Notes: generated by a model from the letters alone, not told the origin. 49,747 bases of DNA from Ruminococcus sp. (GCA_017473775.1 JAFUJH010000003.1:1-49747), one strand, 5' to 3'. Positions 16,831-25,811 are shown, counted from the first letter of the stretch. A program made the numbers and translations.

Positions 16831-19095
16831 ATGAGTAAGGATGTATTTGTAAGCTATGCTCATTCGGATATTGAGCAGGTTAAGAAAATTATAACAGCAC
16901 TGAAGGCAGTGCCCGAGGTGCAGGTCTGGTACGACAGCAATCTGCGTGGCGGAGAGCATTACTTCAGTGTTATTGCAGAGAGTATTCTCAAGAACGATTA
17001 CTTTGTCTTTGTGGTGTCACAGGCATCTGTCCATAGTGACTGGTGTCTCCACGAGCTGGAGTTTGCTATGTCAGAGAAGCGGAAGATTATCGCAATCTGG
17101 CTGGAGAATACAGATATTCCTGCAGGCGTCAAGCTTGTAATCCAGAACACCCACTACATAATGTGGACAGATGATGACGAGGAGGAGCTGGCTGAGGATA
17201 TAAAGAGAACCTTTGCAGAGGGCTACGCAGAGGTCCCCAGAGCCAAGCAATCAGCTCAGGATGATTCTCCCTTCCATGCAGAGAGGTACTTTATCCCTGC
17301 AACCAAGACCAAGCTCATCAAGGAGCTTTTAGCTTGTGAGAAGAAAAGTCAGTATTCAAAGTGCTTTGTGGCAGAGAACGCAGTGCTTCTAGGTATGGCG
17401 TATGAGCTTGGCATAGAGACAGAAAAAGACCTGAAAAAAGCGGAGTTCTACTATACAGTAGGCAAGCATAAGGGCAGTGTTGACGCAAAGTACCTGTATG
17501 CGGCACTGATGATAGAATCAGACAAAAACGGCAGAAAGCGGTATCTGCAGGAAATGGAGGAAGCCGCTGACGAAGGCAGTGTGCTGGCTATGACCTATCT
17601 GGGCGACAGCATCTACGACGGCAAGTGGGGGCTCCCTGCCAATAAGGAGAAGGCGTATCAGTGGTGGCGTAAAGCCGCCGATAACGGCGACCCTGCGGCT
17701 ATGTACTTTATGTCCTACGGATATCAGTACGGCGAATGCTTTGAGAAGGATTACGGACTTTCTCTTATGTATGCACTGAGCTCATCAGAATACCTGTTCC
17801 CCAGAGCATTCCGTACCTTGGGCAGAGCCTATGAAAACGGCAGGTTTGTGGATAAGGATTTGGAGCAAGCTCTCAAATATTTTGAGAAAGCCGCCAATCT
17901 GGGAGATTACCTGTCCCTTTGTTATATTGGCGGAATCTACTACTGGGACATGGAGGACTACCCCAAGGCGTGGGACTACTATTGTCAGGCAGAGAAGGCT
18001 GCCGACGAGGGTAAGACCAAGTCCGGACTTCCCTACAGGCGTGTGGGACTTTGCTACTACTATGGCAAGGGTGTAGAGATGGACGAGCACAAGGCGATTG
18101 AATATATGTTCAAGGCCGTCAAACGAAACCACCCCTATACAATGAAGCATATCGCAAAGGATATCGCTGTGTCAGAGACTATTACTCTTTACGATAAAAT
18201 CAAGTATCTTCGCGAGGCGTGCTTCTATCAGTGCAACGAGGCAGAACTGAGGATAATTTACTGCTTGCGGGGAGAGAAAGAGCCCGACCTTGAAAAGATA
18301 AACGATGCTCTGGATATGTTCGATATGAACCTTGAGGGCAGAAAGGCTTTGGTTACAGCCAATTCAAAAGCAGGCAGAAAACCTAACCACAGAGAGCTGG
18401 ACGAGATTGTCTACAGCCTTGCACACAAAGGTGCAGAGCATGGCGATATTGATTGCATCAAGGAGCTGTGCAGTGCAGAGTCATGGGTGCTGGGCGGCGA
18501 GAAGTTTGCCAACCGCGACAAGGCTCTCAAGAGCTTCCAGCTGTTGTTTTCTCTTGCAGGTGAGGATGAAATCGATGCTGTTTATTACTATTCTTACGCG
18601 GTTGAACTTGCAATTGACAGAGTAAATAAGAACCCAGACAAAGACCATGTTTTCTACTATTTTGAGAAAACACTCAAGTCTGATATGACCCTGTGGAATT
18701 CGGTTGTTTCCATCGGTCGTGAGTATCTTGTGGAAGAAAGCAAGGGCGCTTTGTATCTTGATGTAGAATTCGGTGAGGAGTTCCTGATGTTTGCGAAGCG
18801 TTACCTTGATGAACAGTCCCGTGAGCTTATGAGTGCTTACCTTGACAAAAAGAACGAGGGATTCACTGAGGGATGCGATTTGCTTATTAATGGACTGCGT
18901 CTGCTCAGCGACCACTACAACAGAGGTAAACATGTGAAAAAGGATAAGGACAAGGCACGAAGCCTCGAGCTTATGATAAAGAGCGTGGAGCAGAAGAAAG
19001 CAGAATTTTCTCAGAAGTTCCAGAACAAAAAGGAAAAAGGCGGCCTTGAGGCAATGGTTGCCGAACAGCTCAAAAAAAGAAATCAGAACACATAA
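16831..19095 (+). CDS. TIR domain protein with Sel1-like (TPR-type) repeats
   Basis: 754 aa from ATG 16831, with GAGGAG 7 bases upstream. Residues 1 to about 133 form a TIR domain: KDVFVSYAHSD at the start, VWYDSNLRGG, and SQASVHSDWCLHELEFA, where Glu75 sits at the position of the catalytic Glu of TIR NADases. From about 178 on there are Sel1-like repeats such as NKEKAYQWWRKAADNGDPAA and DLEQALKYFEKAANLGDY, each about 36 residues, then a helical C-terminus rich in Lys/Glu. No signal peptide or membrane helix, so it is cytosolic. TIR domains in bacteria often cleave NAD+ in antiphage defence or act as scaffolds; Sel1 repeats bind partners. It stands alone with its own promoter and terminator, so no Thoeris-like partner is visible. 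Function is inferred from domains only. Confidence 0.88.
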   Translation: MSKDVFVSYAHSDIEQVKKIITALKAVPEVQVWYDSNLRGGEHYFSVIAESILKNDYFVFVVSQASVHSDWCLHELEFAMSEKRKIIAIWLENTDIPAGVKLVIQNTHYIMWTDDDEEELAEDIKRTFAEGYAEVPRAKQSAQDDSPFHAERYFIPATKTKLIKELLACEKKSQYSKCFVAENAVLLGMAYELGIETEKDLKKAEFYYTVGKHKGSVDAKYLYAALMIESDKNGRKRYLQEMEEAADEGSVLAMTYLGDSIYDGKWGLPANKEKAYQWWRKAADNGDPAAMYFMSYGYQYGECFEKDYGLSLMYALSSSEYLFPRAFRTLGRAYENGRFVDKDLEQALKYFEKAANLGDYLSLCYIGGIYYWDMEDYPKAWDYYCQAEKAADEGKTKSGLPYRRVGLCYYYGKGVEMDEHKAIEYMFKAVKRNHPYTMKHIAKDIAVSETITLYDKIKYLREACFYQCNEAELRIIYCLRGEKEPDLEKINDALDMFDMNLEGRKALVTANSKAGRKPNHRELDEIVYSLAHKGAEHGDIDCIKELCSAESWVLGGEKFANRDKALKSFQLLFSLAGEDEIDAVYYYSYAVELAIDRVNKNPDKDHVFYYFEKTLKSDMTLWNSVVSIGREYLVEESKGALYLDVEFGEEFLMFAKRYLDEQSRELMSAYLDKKNEGFTEGCDLLINGLRLLSDHYNRGKHVKKDKDKARSLELMIKSVEQKKAEFSQKFQNKKEKGGLEAMVAEQLKKRNQNT

Positions 19096-19099
19096 TCAC

Positions 19100-19133
19100 A
19101 AAAGAAGCAGTTTACTACAACTGCTTCTTTTTG
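19100..19133 (+). terminator. Intrinsic terminator after the TIR-Sel1 gene
   Basis: A perfect 12-bp stem (19101-19112 with 19119-19130), 6-base loop and a T-run inside and after the second arm. Confidence 0.85.
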
Positions 19134-19199
19134 TAGGGGATAAAAAGTTTGTAACGAATTTTCTCTTTTGTAATCTTATATATGAAGGGCGGTGAGAGT

Positions 19200-19682
19200 G
19201 TGGCTGATATAGAGGGGCTTTATAAAGAATACTACAGCTTAATTTTCAAGTATCTGTTTAGTCTCAGCAAGGATTCTTCTCTATCTGAGGAGCTTACGCA
19301 GGAGACCTTCTATCGTGCTTTTGTGAATATCGCAAAGCTTCGGGATGATGCAAAGGCAGTAGCGTGGCTGTGCAGTATTGCAAAGAATCTGTACTTTGCG
19401 TGGTATAAAAATCACAAAAGATTTGAAACCTCTTTGGAACAGGATACCTTGTCAGCTGAGGATACAGCGGATAAGGTGGAGACAAAGTTTCTGACTCAGG
19501 AATGTATGTACTGTGTTAACAGATTACAGACTCCTTACAAAGAAGTTTTCCTGCTGTCAGTATTCGGCGGCTTATCGTTTAAAGAAATAAGCCTTGCTTT
19601 TCATAAAAGCGAAAGCTGGGCAAGGGTCACATTCTACCGTGCAAAGCAAAAGATAATGGAAAGATTGGAGGAGAAAATATGA
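19200..19682 (+). CDS. ECF RNA polymerase sigma factor
   Basis: 160 aa from a GTG at 19200; an ATG at 19182 in the same frame would add six residues (MKGGES) but has no ribosome binding site, whereas AAGGGCGGTGAG precedes the GTG and the product then starts VADIEGLYKEYYSLIFKY, as family members do. Region 2: ELTQETFYRAFVNIAKL; region 4: FKEISLAFHKSESWARVTFY, the promoter -35 recognition helices. Its stop overlaps the ATG of the anti-sigma gene by 4 bases (ATGA). A GTAACG motif near 19151 could be an ECF-type -35 for autoregulation. It belongs to a different ECF type from the two other sigma factors in the window, which have a YWQR start and partners without a zinc finger. Confidence 0.85.
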   Translation: MADIEGLYKEYYSLIFKYLFSLSKDSSLSEELTQETFYRAFVNIAKLRDDAKAVAWLCSIAKNLYFAWYKNHKRFETSLEQDTLSAEDTADKVETKFLTQECMYCVNRLQTPYKEVFLLSVFGGLSFKEISLAFHKSESWARVTFYRAKQKIMERLEEKI

Positions 19683-21031
19683 ATTGCAATATAATAAGAG
19701 ACCTGATTCCCCTTTATATTGACGGCTGTCTCAGTGATGAAAGCATAGAGCTTGTAGAGGAGCACTTGGAGCTTTGTGACGAGTGCAAAGGGCTTCTACG
19801 GCTTATGAAGGCGTCAGAGCCTGTGCAGGAGGTAACAGAAAGGATATCATCAGATGAATCTATAAAGAGAGTATCTGTGTGGAAAGCGTCCATACTTCAG
19901 GCGGTGCTTCAGCTCTTGTCCTTTTTACTGATAGTTTTCGGTGTAACAATAGAGGCATCGGATTCTGATATTAATAACGGCTTCTGGGCAACGGGATTGA
20001 TTGTGCCTGCAACCGGATTTATGTTGTCGATTATTAACTGGTATTTTATCAGACTGTATCGTGACAGAGACAAGTTTTCACTTGTGTCCTCTCTGTGCAC
20101 ACTAACCTTTATAATTGTCGGATATGTCTGGGCGGTGGGACACTACGGTTTTTCGTGTTTGGATGATTACACAGATTTCGGATTTAACGGTGTACTGTAT
20201 GGAATCCCCATAAGCATTATCCTGTGCATTTTTTCGGCTGTTTTTGCAGATAAATACGGCAAGCTTATCGGCAAAGAAAGAATGAAGCAGAGAAAAACTC
20301 CTGACCCTAAGATGTTTACTGTGCTTGCCTTCTTCTTCTGTGTAGCGAACGCATTTACCCCCTTGTCAATTATCATAACTGCGCTGACAGGCTTTACCTT
20401 TGATATACGCAGTTATCCTTTGTGGGTGGTGTTGCATTTACTGCTCAGCGGGCTACTTGCAGTATTGATGATCGGGCTTGAGAGCAAGGAAGCTTCAAGG
20501 GCAGACAGAATACTATTGACAGTAGCTCTCTTTATGTCTATCCTCAATTGGGCTGTATGTTTGTTTACAGGAACTCCTCAGTATAACAGAGCTCATAATG
20601 CGGTTGTAATCGGAACACTGATGGCGGTATCTGCAGTTGCAATATTTGTATCAGTTAAGTTTATAAAGCCTTTGGAAAAGGGGATAACAAGGTCAGTAAT
20701 AGCAGGTGTGTTTGCCGTTTTGCTGACATTTTTATCTTTCATTATTATTGTGTTTTCAGGCTTCGGAGAAAACGCAGTTGTGCAGTCGGTGGATTCTCCC
20801 ACAGGCAGATATACAGCGGAGCTTGTGGCTTCTGACCAAGGAGCCTTGGGTGGTGATACAGTTGTGTATGTTACAGATAATTTACTCAGAGTTGACTTTG
20901 GCTTATTTACTATTCATAAGGCTAAGGAAACCGTTTACTTTGGCGAGTGGTGGGAGTACGAGTCCGTCACCTTGCAGTGGGTGGATAATGACACCCTGAG
21001 TGTTGGCGGTCATCAATATAATATGAAATAG
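19679..21031 (+). CDS. Multi-pass membrane anti-sigma factor with N-terminal zinc-finger domain
   Basis: 450 aa. Residues 1-45 are a zf-HC2-type anti-sigma domain (MNCNIIRDLIPLYIDGCLS, then EEHLELCDECKGLL with the H-x3-C-x2-C ligands). About nine hydrophobic segments follow from residue 65 to 365, then a last exported part of about 80 residues (DSPTGRYTAELVASDQGAL..., WWEYESVTLQWVDND) that resembles the DUF5412 type of domain. It starts inside the stop of the ECF sigma gene, the standard arrangement. In the resting state it should hold the sigma factor at the membrane. The signal sensed is unknown. The gene ends in TAG, which is rare in this window. Confidence 0.85.
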   Translation: MNCNIIRDLIPLYIDGCLSDESIELVEEHLELCDECKGLLRLMKASEPVQEVTERISSDESIKRVSVWKASILQAVLQLLSFLLIVFGVTIEASDSDINNGFWATGLIVPATGFMLSIINWYFIRLYRDRDKFSLVSSLCTLTFIIVGYVWAVGHYGFSCLDDYTDFGFNGVLYGIPISIILCIFSAVFADKYGKLIGKERMKQRKTPDPKMFTVLAFFFCVANAFTPLSIIITALTGFTFDIRSYPLWVVLHLLLSGLLAVLMIGLESKEASRADRILLTVALFMSILNWAVCLFTGTPQYNRAHNAVVIGTLMAVSAVAIFVSVKFIKPLEKGITRSVIAGVFAVLLTFLSFIIIVFSGFGENAVVQSVDSPTGRYTAELVASDQGALGGDTVVYVTDNLLRVDFGLFTIHKAKETVYFGEWWEYESVTLQWVDNDTLSVGGHQYNMK

Positions 21032-21211
21032 ACCTGTGTTTCTTTGTGTGACGGAGAGGATTTTGCATCGAAAATGTGACCTGAATTTCGGCAATTTTTG
21101 TGTGAGCTTTGCTTTATAATAAAACTGAATACTGGTGTATGATACGAATATCTCGTTTTTTGAAACATATCTTCATCTTTTCATTTACAATAAAAGACGG
21201 AGTTGATAAAA

Positions 21212-21565
21212 ATGACATTTTCGGATATATTAAGATTGCTCATTGAGGAGCGAGGACTCACACAGAAACAGCTTGCCAAGGACCTGCATATTGCTGTATC
21301 TACATTAGGCGGATATGTGCAGGGCACCAGCGAGCCTGACTTTGACACGCTCAAGCGTCTGGCACAGTACTTTGAGGTGTCTGCCGACTATCTGCTGGAT
21401 TTCCGCACAGGTAAGGCAAAGTCTCACAAGGAGGACGATTTGCTCCGTGTATTCCGTGCGCTTACACCCCTTCAGCAGGAGGTGTTTCTGGAGCAGGGCA
21501 AGGCGTTTATCCGCGTTGGTGCAAAGAACAGTGATGCTTTGGATACTTCATCAGAGCAGAAATAA
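21212..21565 (+). CDS. XRE-family helix-turn-helix transcriptional regulator
   Basis: 117 aa. ATG 21212 is taken because GGAG lies 9 bases upstream; a TTG at 21203 in the same frame directly abuts that GGAG. The N-terminal 65 residues are a Cro/C1-type HTH (LTQKQLAKDLHIAVSTLGGYV, then TLKRLAQYFEVSADYLLDFR). The C-terminal half (about 50 residues) is helical and may dimerise. It stands alone between terminators. The target is unknown. Confidence 0.85.
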   Translation: MTFSDILRLLIEERGLTQKQLAKDLHIAVSTLGGYVQGTSEPDFDTLKRLAQYFEVSADYLLDFRTGKAKSHKEDDLLRVFRALTPLQQEVFLEQGKAFIRVGAKNSDALDTSSEQK

Positions 21566-21580
21566 TAAGATAAAACACAG

Positions 21581-21610
21581 AAGCCGTCAGTTATCAGCTG
21601 ACGGCTTTGT
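21581..21610 (+). terminator. Intrinsic terminator after the XRE gene
   Basis: A perfect 10-bp stem (21581-21590 with 21598-21607), 7-base loop, then TTGTTT. Confidence 0.8.
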
Positions 21611-21645
21611 TTATGGCGTGGTGAGTGTAGGCTTGTTTTGCATAG

Positions 21646-21688
21646 CACAACGCCCTTGCAGGTAAAGATGCAAGGGCGTGTGGTTTTT
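21646..21688 (+). terminator. Second intrinsic terminator between convergent genes
   Basis: Long GC-rich stem ACGCCCTTGCA/TGCAAGGGCGT, extended by CAC/GTG across one bulged A, followed by GGTTTTT. It probably also blocks transcription into the minus-strand gene ending at 21753. Confidence 0.7.
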
Positions 21689-21752
21689 GCGGTATTTTGT
21701 TTATTAAGTAAATGCTTTCGCCATGAAAGTGAGCGATTAAGCCTGACTTATA

Positions 21753-22085
21753 TTAATAGTATGCTACGGAAGCACCTGCAATGATTACGATAATAATGAA
21801 GTAGAGTACCCAGAATACGGTCATTACAATGGAAAGAATGAAACCGATTTTGCTGAGGATTGAGCCAACCTTTGCTTTGCCTGTAAGCTGACCGAAAGAT
21901 GCTGCATACTTTGCTGCTTCCTTTTTGCCAAGAATAGCAAAGATAAGACCGGGAATACCGAGCTCGGAAAGAACCAGAGCGATAATACCGAAAATCATAG
22001 CCTTCATAGAGTTGTCCTGTGCAGGAGCCTGGGGTGTTGCGTTGTATGCGGGCTCTACATTTACATTGTTATTCATGTTATCCAT
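21753..22085 (-). CDS. Small two-helix membrane protein (DUF4190-like)
   Basis: 110 aa; ATG 22085 with AAAGGAG 7 bases before it. An Asn/Pro/Ala-rich N-terminus (about 30 residues) is followed by a membrane helix (MIFGIIALVLSELGIPGLIF), a basic loop (GKKEAAKYAASFGQLTGKAK) and a second helix (IGFILSIVMTVFWVLYFIII). This layout is that of DUF4190 family proteins, whose function is not known to me. It is monocistronic, with a likely promoter at 22148-22176. Confidence 0.75.
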   Translation of the reverse strand: MDNMNNNVNVEPAYNATPQAPAQDNSMKAMIFGIIALVLSELGIPGLIFAILGKKEAAKYAASFGQLTGKAKVGSILSKIGFILSIVMTVFWVLYFIIIVIIAGASVAYY

Positions 22086-22405
22086 AGTGAAATCTCCTTT
22101 GATAAAAATTATTCAGTAACGAGTTAGTGCGTTAAACTGTTGAAGTGATTATACAACAAATAACAGCAAAAAACAAGCTTTTAGGGTAAGTTCTTGCAGT
22201 TTGACTAAAGATATTGAGCCTGTAATTAAAAAGAATATGTAATAATTCCTAATTTTCGGATATGGGTTGGTATTGTTTGCGGAATGTTGTGTCGATAAAT
22301 TATGATTTGCCTGAAAACTTGAAATTAAGCCTTGGTTGTAGTAACATATTATTATATATGCTTGATTGATTTGTTTATGACAGCTGTGCTTTTGGAGGGA
22401 TATAT
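22086..22405. promoter_or_regulatory. 320-base AT-rich divergent intergenic region
   Basis: Separates the minus-strand DUF4190-like gene from the plus-strand small membrane protein and ABC exporter. On the minus strand TTGTTT-N17-TATAAT (22176-22148) is a plausible promoter. On the plus strand TTGGTT near 22331 followed by TATATG is a weak candidate. No open frame, hairpin RNA or riboswitch is recognisable. Confidence 0.4.
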
Positions 22406-22693
22406 ATGAAAGAAAAATTCAAGCGGATGATGGAGGATGATTCTGCCCTCAGGGATATGGAGGAAAAGCGTCAGAAACGCCGAGAAAGCTCAGAGAAGGG
22501 CGTCAACGCCTACACGGTGTTCCTCAGTGTGATGTGCCTTGGAATCGCAGTGCTGTTCTTTGTTTATAAGGATTTGTGGTTTGGGCTGGGGTTTGTAGGG
22601 CTGTCGGCACTTCTGGGGGTTGTGGCGTTCTTTTCTTACCGCTCAGAATATAAGAACAGACAGAATAAAGAAGATAACAACAAGGATGAATAA
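22406..22693 (+). CDS. Small membrane protein of unknown function upstream of an ABC exporter
   Basis: 95 aa; ATG with GGAGGG upstream (TGGAGGGATATAT). The N-terminal 33 residues are highly charged (KFKRMMEDDSALRDMEEKRQ), followed by two membrane helices (AYTVFLSVMCLGIAVLFFVY and WFGLGFVGLSALLGVVAFF) and a charged tail ending NKEDNNKDE. I do not recognise a family. It ends 12 bases before the ABC exporter gene on the same strand, so they are probably co-transcribed. Confidence 0.7.
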   Translation: MKEKFKRMMEDDSALRDMEEKRQKRRESSEKGVNAYTVFLSVMCLGIAVLFFVYKDLWFGLGFVGLSALLGVVAFFSYRSEYKNRQNKEDNNKDE

Positions 22694-22705
22694 GGTGAGG
22701 TAAAT

Positions 22706-24457
22706 ATGAGAAATAAAGATAAAAAGCCCTCAAGGCTTAAACGGTTTATGCCCTATTACAAAAAGTATTTGGGCATAATGATAAAGGATTTGCTGTGTGC
22801 ATCCCTGACTACTATATGTGAGCTTTTATTGCCTCTTATTGTCCGCGAGATTACCACCCGTATTGGCGGCTCAGGGCTTGAGCTCACAGTTAATTATGTG
22901 CTTATCTTGGGGGCTGCGTATCTTATACTGCGGATTATCGACGCCGCCGCGTACTACTATATGGCTAACACAGGCCATGTTATGGGTGCAAGGATTGAAA
23001 CCGATATGAGACGGGATTTGTTCTCTCATCTTCAGCTTCTGCCCTTTAAGTATTACGATAATACCAAGGTAGGCACGCTTATGTCCAGAATCACTAATGA
23101 CCTGTTTGATGTTACAGAGTTTGCACATCACTGTCCCGAGGAATTCTTCATTGCAGGCATCAAGATTATAGCCTCCTTTGCTATACTCTGCACTATGAGC
23201 GTACCGCTGACGCTGATTGTGTTTGCGGTAATTCCTCCTATGATACTGGTGCTTTATTACTTCAACAAGCGTATGCGTGAGGGCTTCCGCACTCAGCGTA
23301 AGGAGTTGGGCGAGCTTAACGCATCAGTTGAGGACAGCCTGCTTGGTGTCCGTGTGGTAAAGTCCTTTGCAAACGAGGGTATTGAGGAAGAAAAGTTCAG
23401 AGAAGGTAACGGCCGATTCCTGAATATAAAAGCAAAGAACTACAAGTATATGGGCGGATTTCAGGCTTCTACCCGATTCTTTGAGGGCTTTATGTACATT
23501 GTGGTTGTAGTGGCCGGTGCTTTGTTTATGCTCAGGGGCACAATCTCCTCACCCGACTTTGTGGCATATCTGCTGTATGTTACCACCCTCTTTGCAACCA
23601 TCCGCAAGATTGTAGAGTTTGCAGAGCAGTTCCAACGAGGTATGACAGGTATAGAGCGATTCTTTGAGATTATAGACACCGAGCCTGAGATTAAGGATGC
23701 ACAGGATGCACAGCCCCTTGAGAATATACGGGGTGAGATTGAGTTCAGAGATGTTACCTTCAGCTATTCTGAGGACAACGAGGATGTTCTGCAGAATGTA
23801 AGCTTCAAGATAAAGCCCGGTGAGAATGTGGCACTTGTAGGCCCATCAGGCGGCGGCAAAACCACAATCTGCTCACTTATCCCCAGATTCTATGAGGCTG
23901 ACTCGGGAGAGATTACCATTGACGGCACAGATATCCGCAAGGCTACACTCAAATCCCTCCGTTCAAGCGTAGGCGTTGTTCAGCAGGATGTGTATCTGTT
24001 CTCAGGCAGTGTGTATGATAACATCGAGTACGGTGCCCCCGGTGCTACAAAAGAGCAGATTATCGAGGCGGCGAAATTGTCAGGTGCTCACGACTTTATT
24101 ATGGAATTGCCCGAAGGCTACGACACATATGTAGGCGAGAGAGGCGTCAAGCTCTCAGGCGGACAGAAACAGAGAATATCCATTGCCAGAGTATTCCTGA
24201 AGAATCCTCCCATTTTGCTTCTGGACGAGGCGACTTCAGCACTTGATAACGAAAGCGAGTTCCTTGTGCAGAAGTCTCTGCAGAAGCTGTCAAAAGGCAG
24301 AACTACCATTACAGTTGCCCACAGGCTTACAACTATCAAGAACGCCGACCGCATTTTTGTTATTACCAAAGAGGGCATTGCAGAGCAGGGTACTCATCAA
24401 CAGCTTCTTGCAAAAGGCGGTATCTACAGTGCTCTTTACAGCGCCTACGGCGGATAA
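22706..24457 (+). CDS. ABC exporter half-transporter (permease fused to ATPase)
   Basis: 583 aa; ATG preceded by GGTGAGG. Residues 1 to about 320 carry six membrane helices of the type 1 exporter fold. The C-terminal ATPase shows Walker A GPSGGGKTT, the Q-loop region SVGVVQQDVYLFS, the signature LSGGQKQR, Walker B ILLLDEATSALD and the switch His in VAHRLTT. Such MsbA/LmrA-type half transporters work as homodimers or paired heterodimers; only one half is present here, so a homodimer is likely. The substrate cannot be read from sequence. Confidence 0.93.
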   Translation: MRNKDKKPSRLKRFMPYYKKYLGIMIKDLLCASLTTICELLLPLIVREITTRIGGSGLELTVNYVLILGAAYLILRIIDAAAYYYMANTGHVMGARIETDMRRDLFSHLQLLPFKYYDNTKVGTLMSRITNDLFDVTEFAHHCPEEFFIAGIKIIASFAILCTMSVPLTLIVFAVIPPMILVLYYFNKRMREGFRTQRKELGELNASVEDSLLGVRVVKSFANEGIEEEKFREGNGRFLNIKAKNYKYMGGFQASTRFFEGFMYIVVVVAGALFMLRGTISSPDFVAYLLYVTTLFATIRKIVEFAEQFQRGMTGIERFFEIIDTEPEIKDAQDAQPLENIRGEIEFRDVTFSYSEDNEDVLQNVSFKIKPGENVALVGPSGGGKTTICSLIPRFYEADSGEITIDGTDIRKATLKSLRSSVGVVQQDVYLFSGSVYDNIEYGAPGATKEQIIEAAKLSGAHDFIMELPEGYDTYVGERGVKLSGGQKQRISIARVFLKNPPILLLDEATSALDNESEFLVQKSLQKLSKGRTTITVAHRLTTIKNADRIFVITKEGIAEQGTHQQLLAKGGIYSALYSAYGG

Positions 24458-24645
24458 AAGCCTTTCTCTGTGAGGAAGGTGGCAAAAATCTTTGATTTTT
24501 GACGAAAGGAGTAAAGCGGTACTCCCTCAGTCTTTTGCCGTTGGCAAAATCCAGCTCTTCTGCGAAGACGGCAACCCTTTTGTCTGCTTCGCAGACATTT
24601 CCCCTATCAGGGGAATTTCCTCAGTGAGGGAGCCTATACAGTGTT
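24458..24645 (+). repeat. Palindromic intergenic repeat element
   Basis: No gene. The stretch is a mosaic of short inverted repeats (for example TTTGCCGTTGGCAAA, GTCTGCTTCGCAGAC, TCCCCTATCAGGGGAA) and CTCCCTCAG/GTGAGGGAG blocks. One block, CTCCCTCAGTCTTTTGC... CAAAATCCA, recurs with small changes near 47259-47291. This is a non-coding repeat of the kind common between genes in Clostridia. It may fold in RNA and could attenuate transcription between the exporter and the next gene. Confidence 0.65.
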
Positions 24646-24658
24646 AAGGAGAAATATA

Positions 24659-25411
24659 ATGAAATTTATATCCTGGAATGTAAACGGACTCAGAGCGGTT
24701 ATGACTAAAGGCTTTGAGGAGATATTCAATACCTTGGATGCAGACATCTTCTGCCTGCAGGAGACAAAATTGCAGGAGGGGCAGATTGATTTTGCCCCCG
24801 AGGGTTACCACTGCTACTGGAACTATGCGGACAAAAAGGGCTACTCAGGCACTGCAATCTTCGCAAAGACAGAGCCTCTGTCTGTTACCTTCGGAATGGG
24901 CATTGACGAGCACGACCACGAGGGCAGGCTGATTACACTGGAGTATGAGGATTTTTACTTTATCACTGTGTATGTGCCTAACTCTCAGGACGGGCTGAAA
25001 CGCCTTGATTACCGAATGAAGTGGGAGGAGGACTTCCTGTGCTATATCAACACCCTGCAGGAGAAAAAGCCTGTGGTTTACTGCGGCGACCTTAATGTGG
25101 CACACAAGGAGATAGACCTGAAAAACCCCAAGACAAACCGCAAGAATGCAGGCTTCACCGATGAGGAGAGAGAAAAGTTCTCGTGTGTTTTACAGGTAGG
25201 CTATATTGACACCTTCCGTCATTTCTACCCTGATTTAGAGGGTGCGTACTCCTGGTGGTCATACCGATTCCACGCAAGAGAGAAGAACGCAGGCTGGCGT
25301 ATTGACTACTTTGTAACCTCGGGAGTGCTTCGTGACCGACTGAAAAGTGCAAAAATCCACTCGGACATCTTCGGCTCGGACCACTGTCCCGTAGAGCTTG
25401 TAATTGAATAA
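24659..25411 (+). CDS. xth: Exodeoxyribonuclease III (AP endonuclease)
   Basis: 250 aa from ATG 24659 with AAGGAG 7 bases upstream. Magnesium-dependent AP endonuclease and 3'-5' exonuclease of base excision repair. Family motifs: FISWNVNGLRAVM at the N-terminus, CLQETKLQ (metal-binding Glu), YSGTAIFAK, GDLNVAHKEIDL, RKNAGFTDEE, RIDYFVTS and GSDHCPVEL (catalytic Asp-His). The length is normal. The gene stands alone after the repeat element. Confidence 0.95.
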   Translation: MKFISWNVNGLRAVMTKGFEEIFNTLDADIFCLQETKLQEGQIDFAPEGYHCYWNYADKKGYSGTAIFAKTEPLSVTFGMGIDEHDHEGRLITLEYEDFYFITVYVPNSQDGLKRLDYRMKWEEDFLCYINTLQEKKPVVYCGDLNVAHKEIDLKNPKTNRKNAGFTDEEREKFSCVLQVGYIDTFRHFYPDLEGAYSWWSYRFHAREKNAGWRIDYFVTSGVLRDRLKSAKIHSDIFGSDHCPVELVIE

Positions 25412-25422
25412 TTTTAAGAAAA

Positions 25423-25466
25423 GAAAAACAGCTCAGTTTCCGATTATGAAAACTGAGCTGTTCATA
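25423..25466. terminator. Bidirectional intrinsic terminator
   Basis: A perfect 13-bp stem (25427-25439 with 25450-25462). An A-run on its left gives a good T-tract for the minus-strand PqqD-like gene ending at 25472; TTCATATT on the right serves exonuclease III. Confidence 0.8.
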
Positions 25467-25471
25467 TTATA

Positions 25472-25744
25472 TTACGGGAAATTTTCGATAAGTTTACTGT
25501 CTACAAGCTCACAAACAAAGATTTTTACATATCGTATTGCGGTTGCTTCGTCTACCTCGTAATGAGACATAAGAACTGCGACCAATTCACTTTCGGCGGT
25601 CTCCTTTTGCAGAGCTTGCCAAAGCAAAACACCTGCTTCGTCCAGAGTGATTATCGTATCTGTGTTGTCAATGCTTTTGGGGAGAGGGAAAATTACAAAG
25701 TTACCCCCATTCTCTTCCAGATAGCAAGTATCTTTTAATTTCAA
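25472..25744 (-). CDS. Stand-alone PqqD-like protein
   Basis: 90 aa from a TTG at 25744, chosen because AGGAG lies 8 bases upstream and the product (MKLKDTCYLEENGGNFVIFP...) then has the normal PqqD length; a longer frame to 25813 overlaps the promoter. Family signs: ITLDEAGVLLWQAL, then SELVAVLMSHYEVDEATAI and a helix ending in LVDSKLIENF. PqqD proteins hold the precursor peptide for radical SAM enzymes in the making of PQQ and other RiPPs. No peptide, radical SAM maturase or transporter is next to it, so its partner is unknown. It is transcribed from a consensus promoter and sits next to two XRE regulators with shared operator-like DNA. Confidence 0.75.
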   Translation of the reverse strand: MKLKDTCYLEENGGNFVIFPLPKSIDNTDTIITLDEAGVLLWQALQKETAESELVAVLMSHYEVDEATAIRYVKIFVCELVDSKLIENFP

Positions 25745-25786
25745 ATAGCTCACTCCTATATAATCTGCCCTATTATAAAGGCAAGC

Positions 25787-25802
25787 ACCAACAATCGTTG
25801 GT
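25787..25802. promoter_or_regulatory. Inverted repeat in the leader of the PqqD-like gene (possible operator)
   Basis: A perfect 6-4-6 dyad, ACCAAC-AATC-GTTGGT, lies just downstream of the leftward promoter. It is a good position for repressor binding by one of the neighbouring XRE proteins. It could also be a small RNA hairpin. Confidence 0.5.
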
Positions 25803-25811
25803 ATATAAAAC

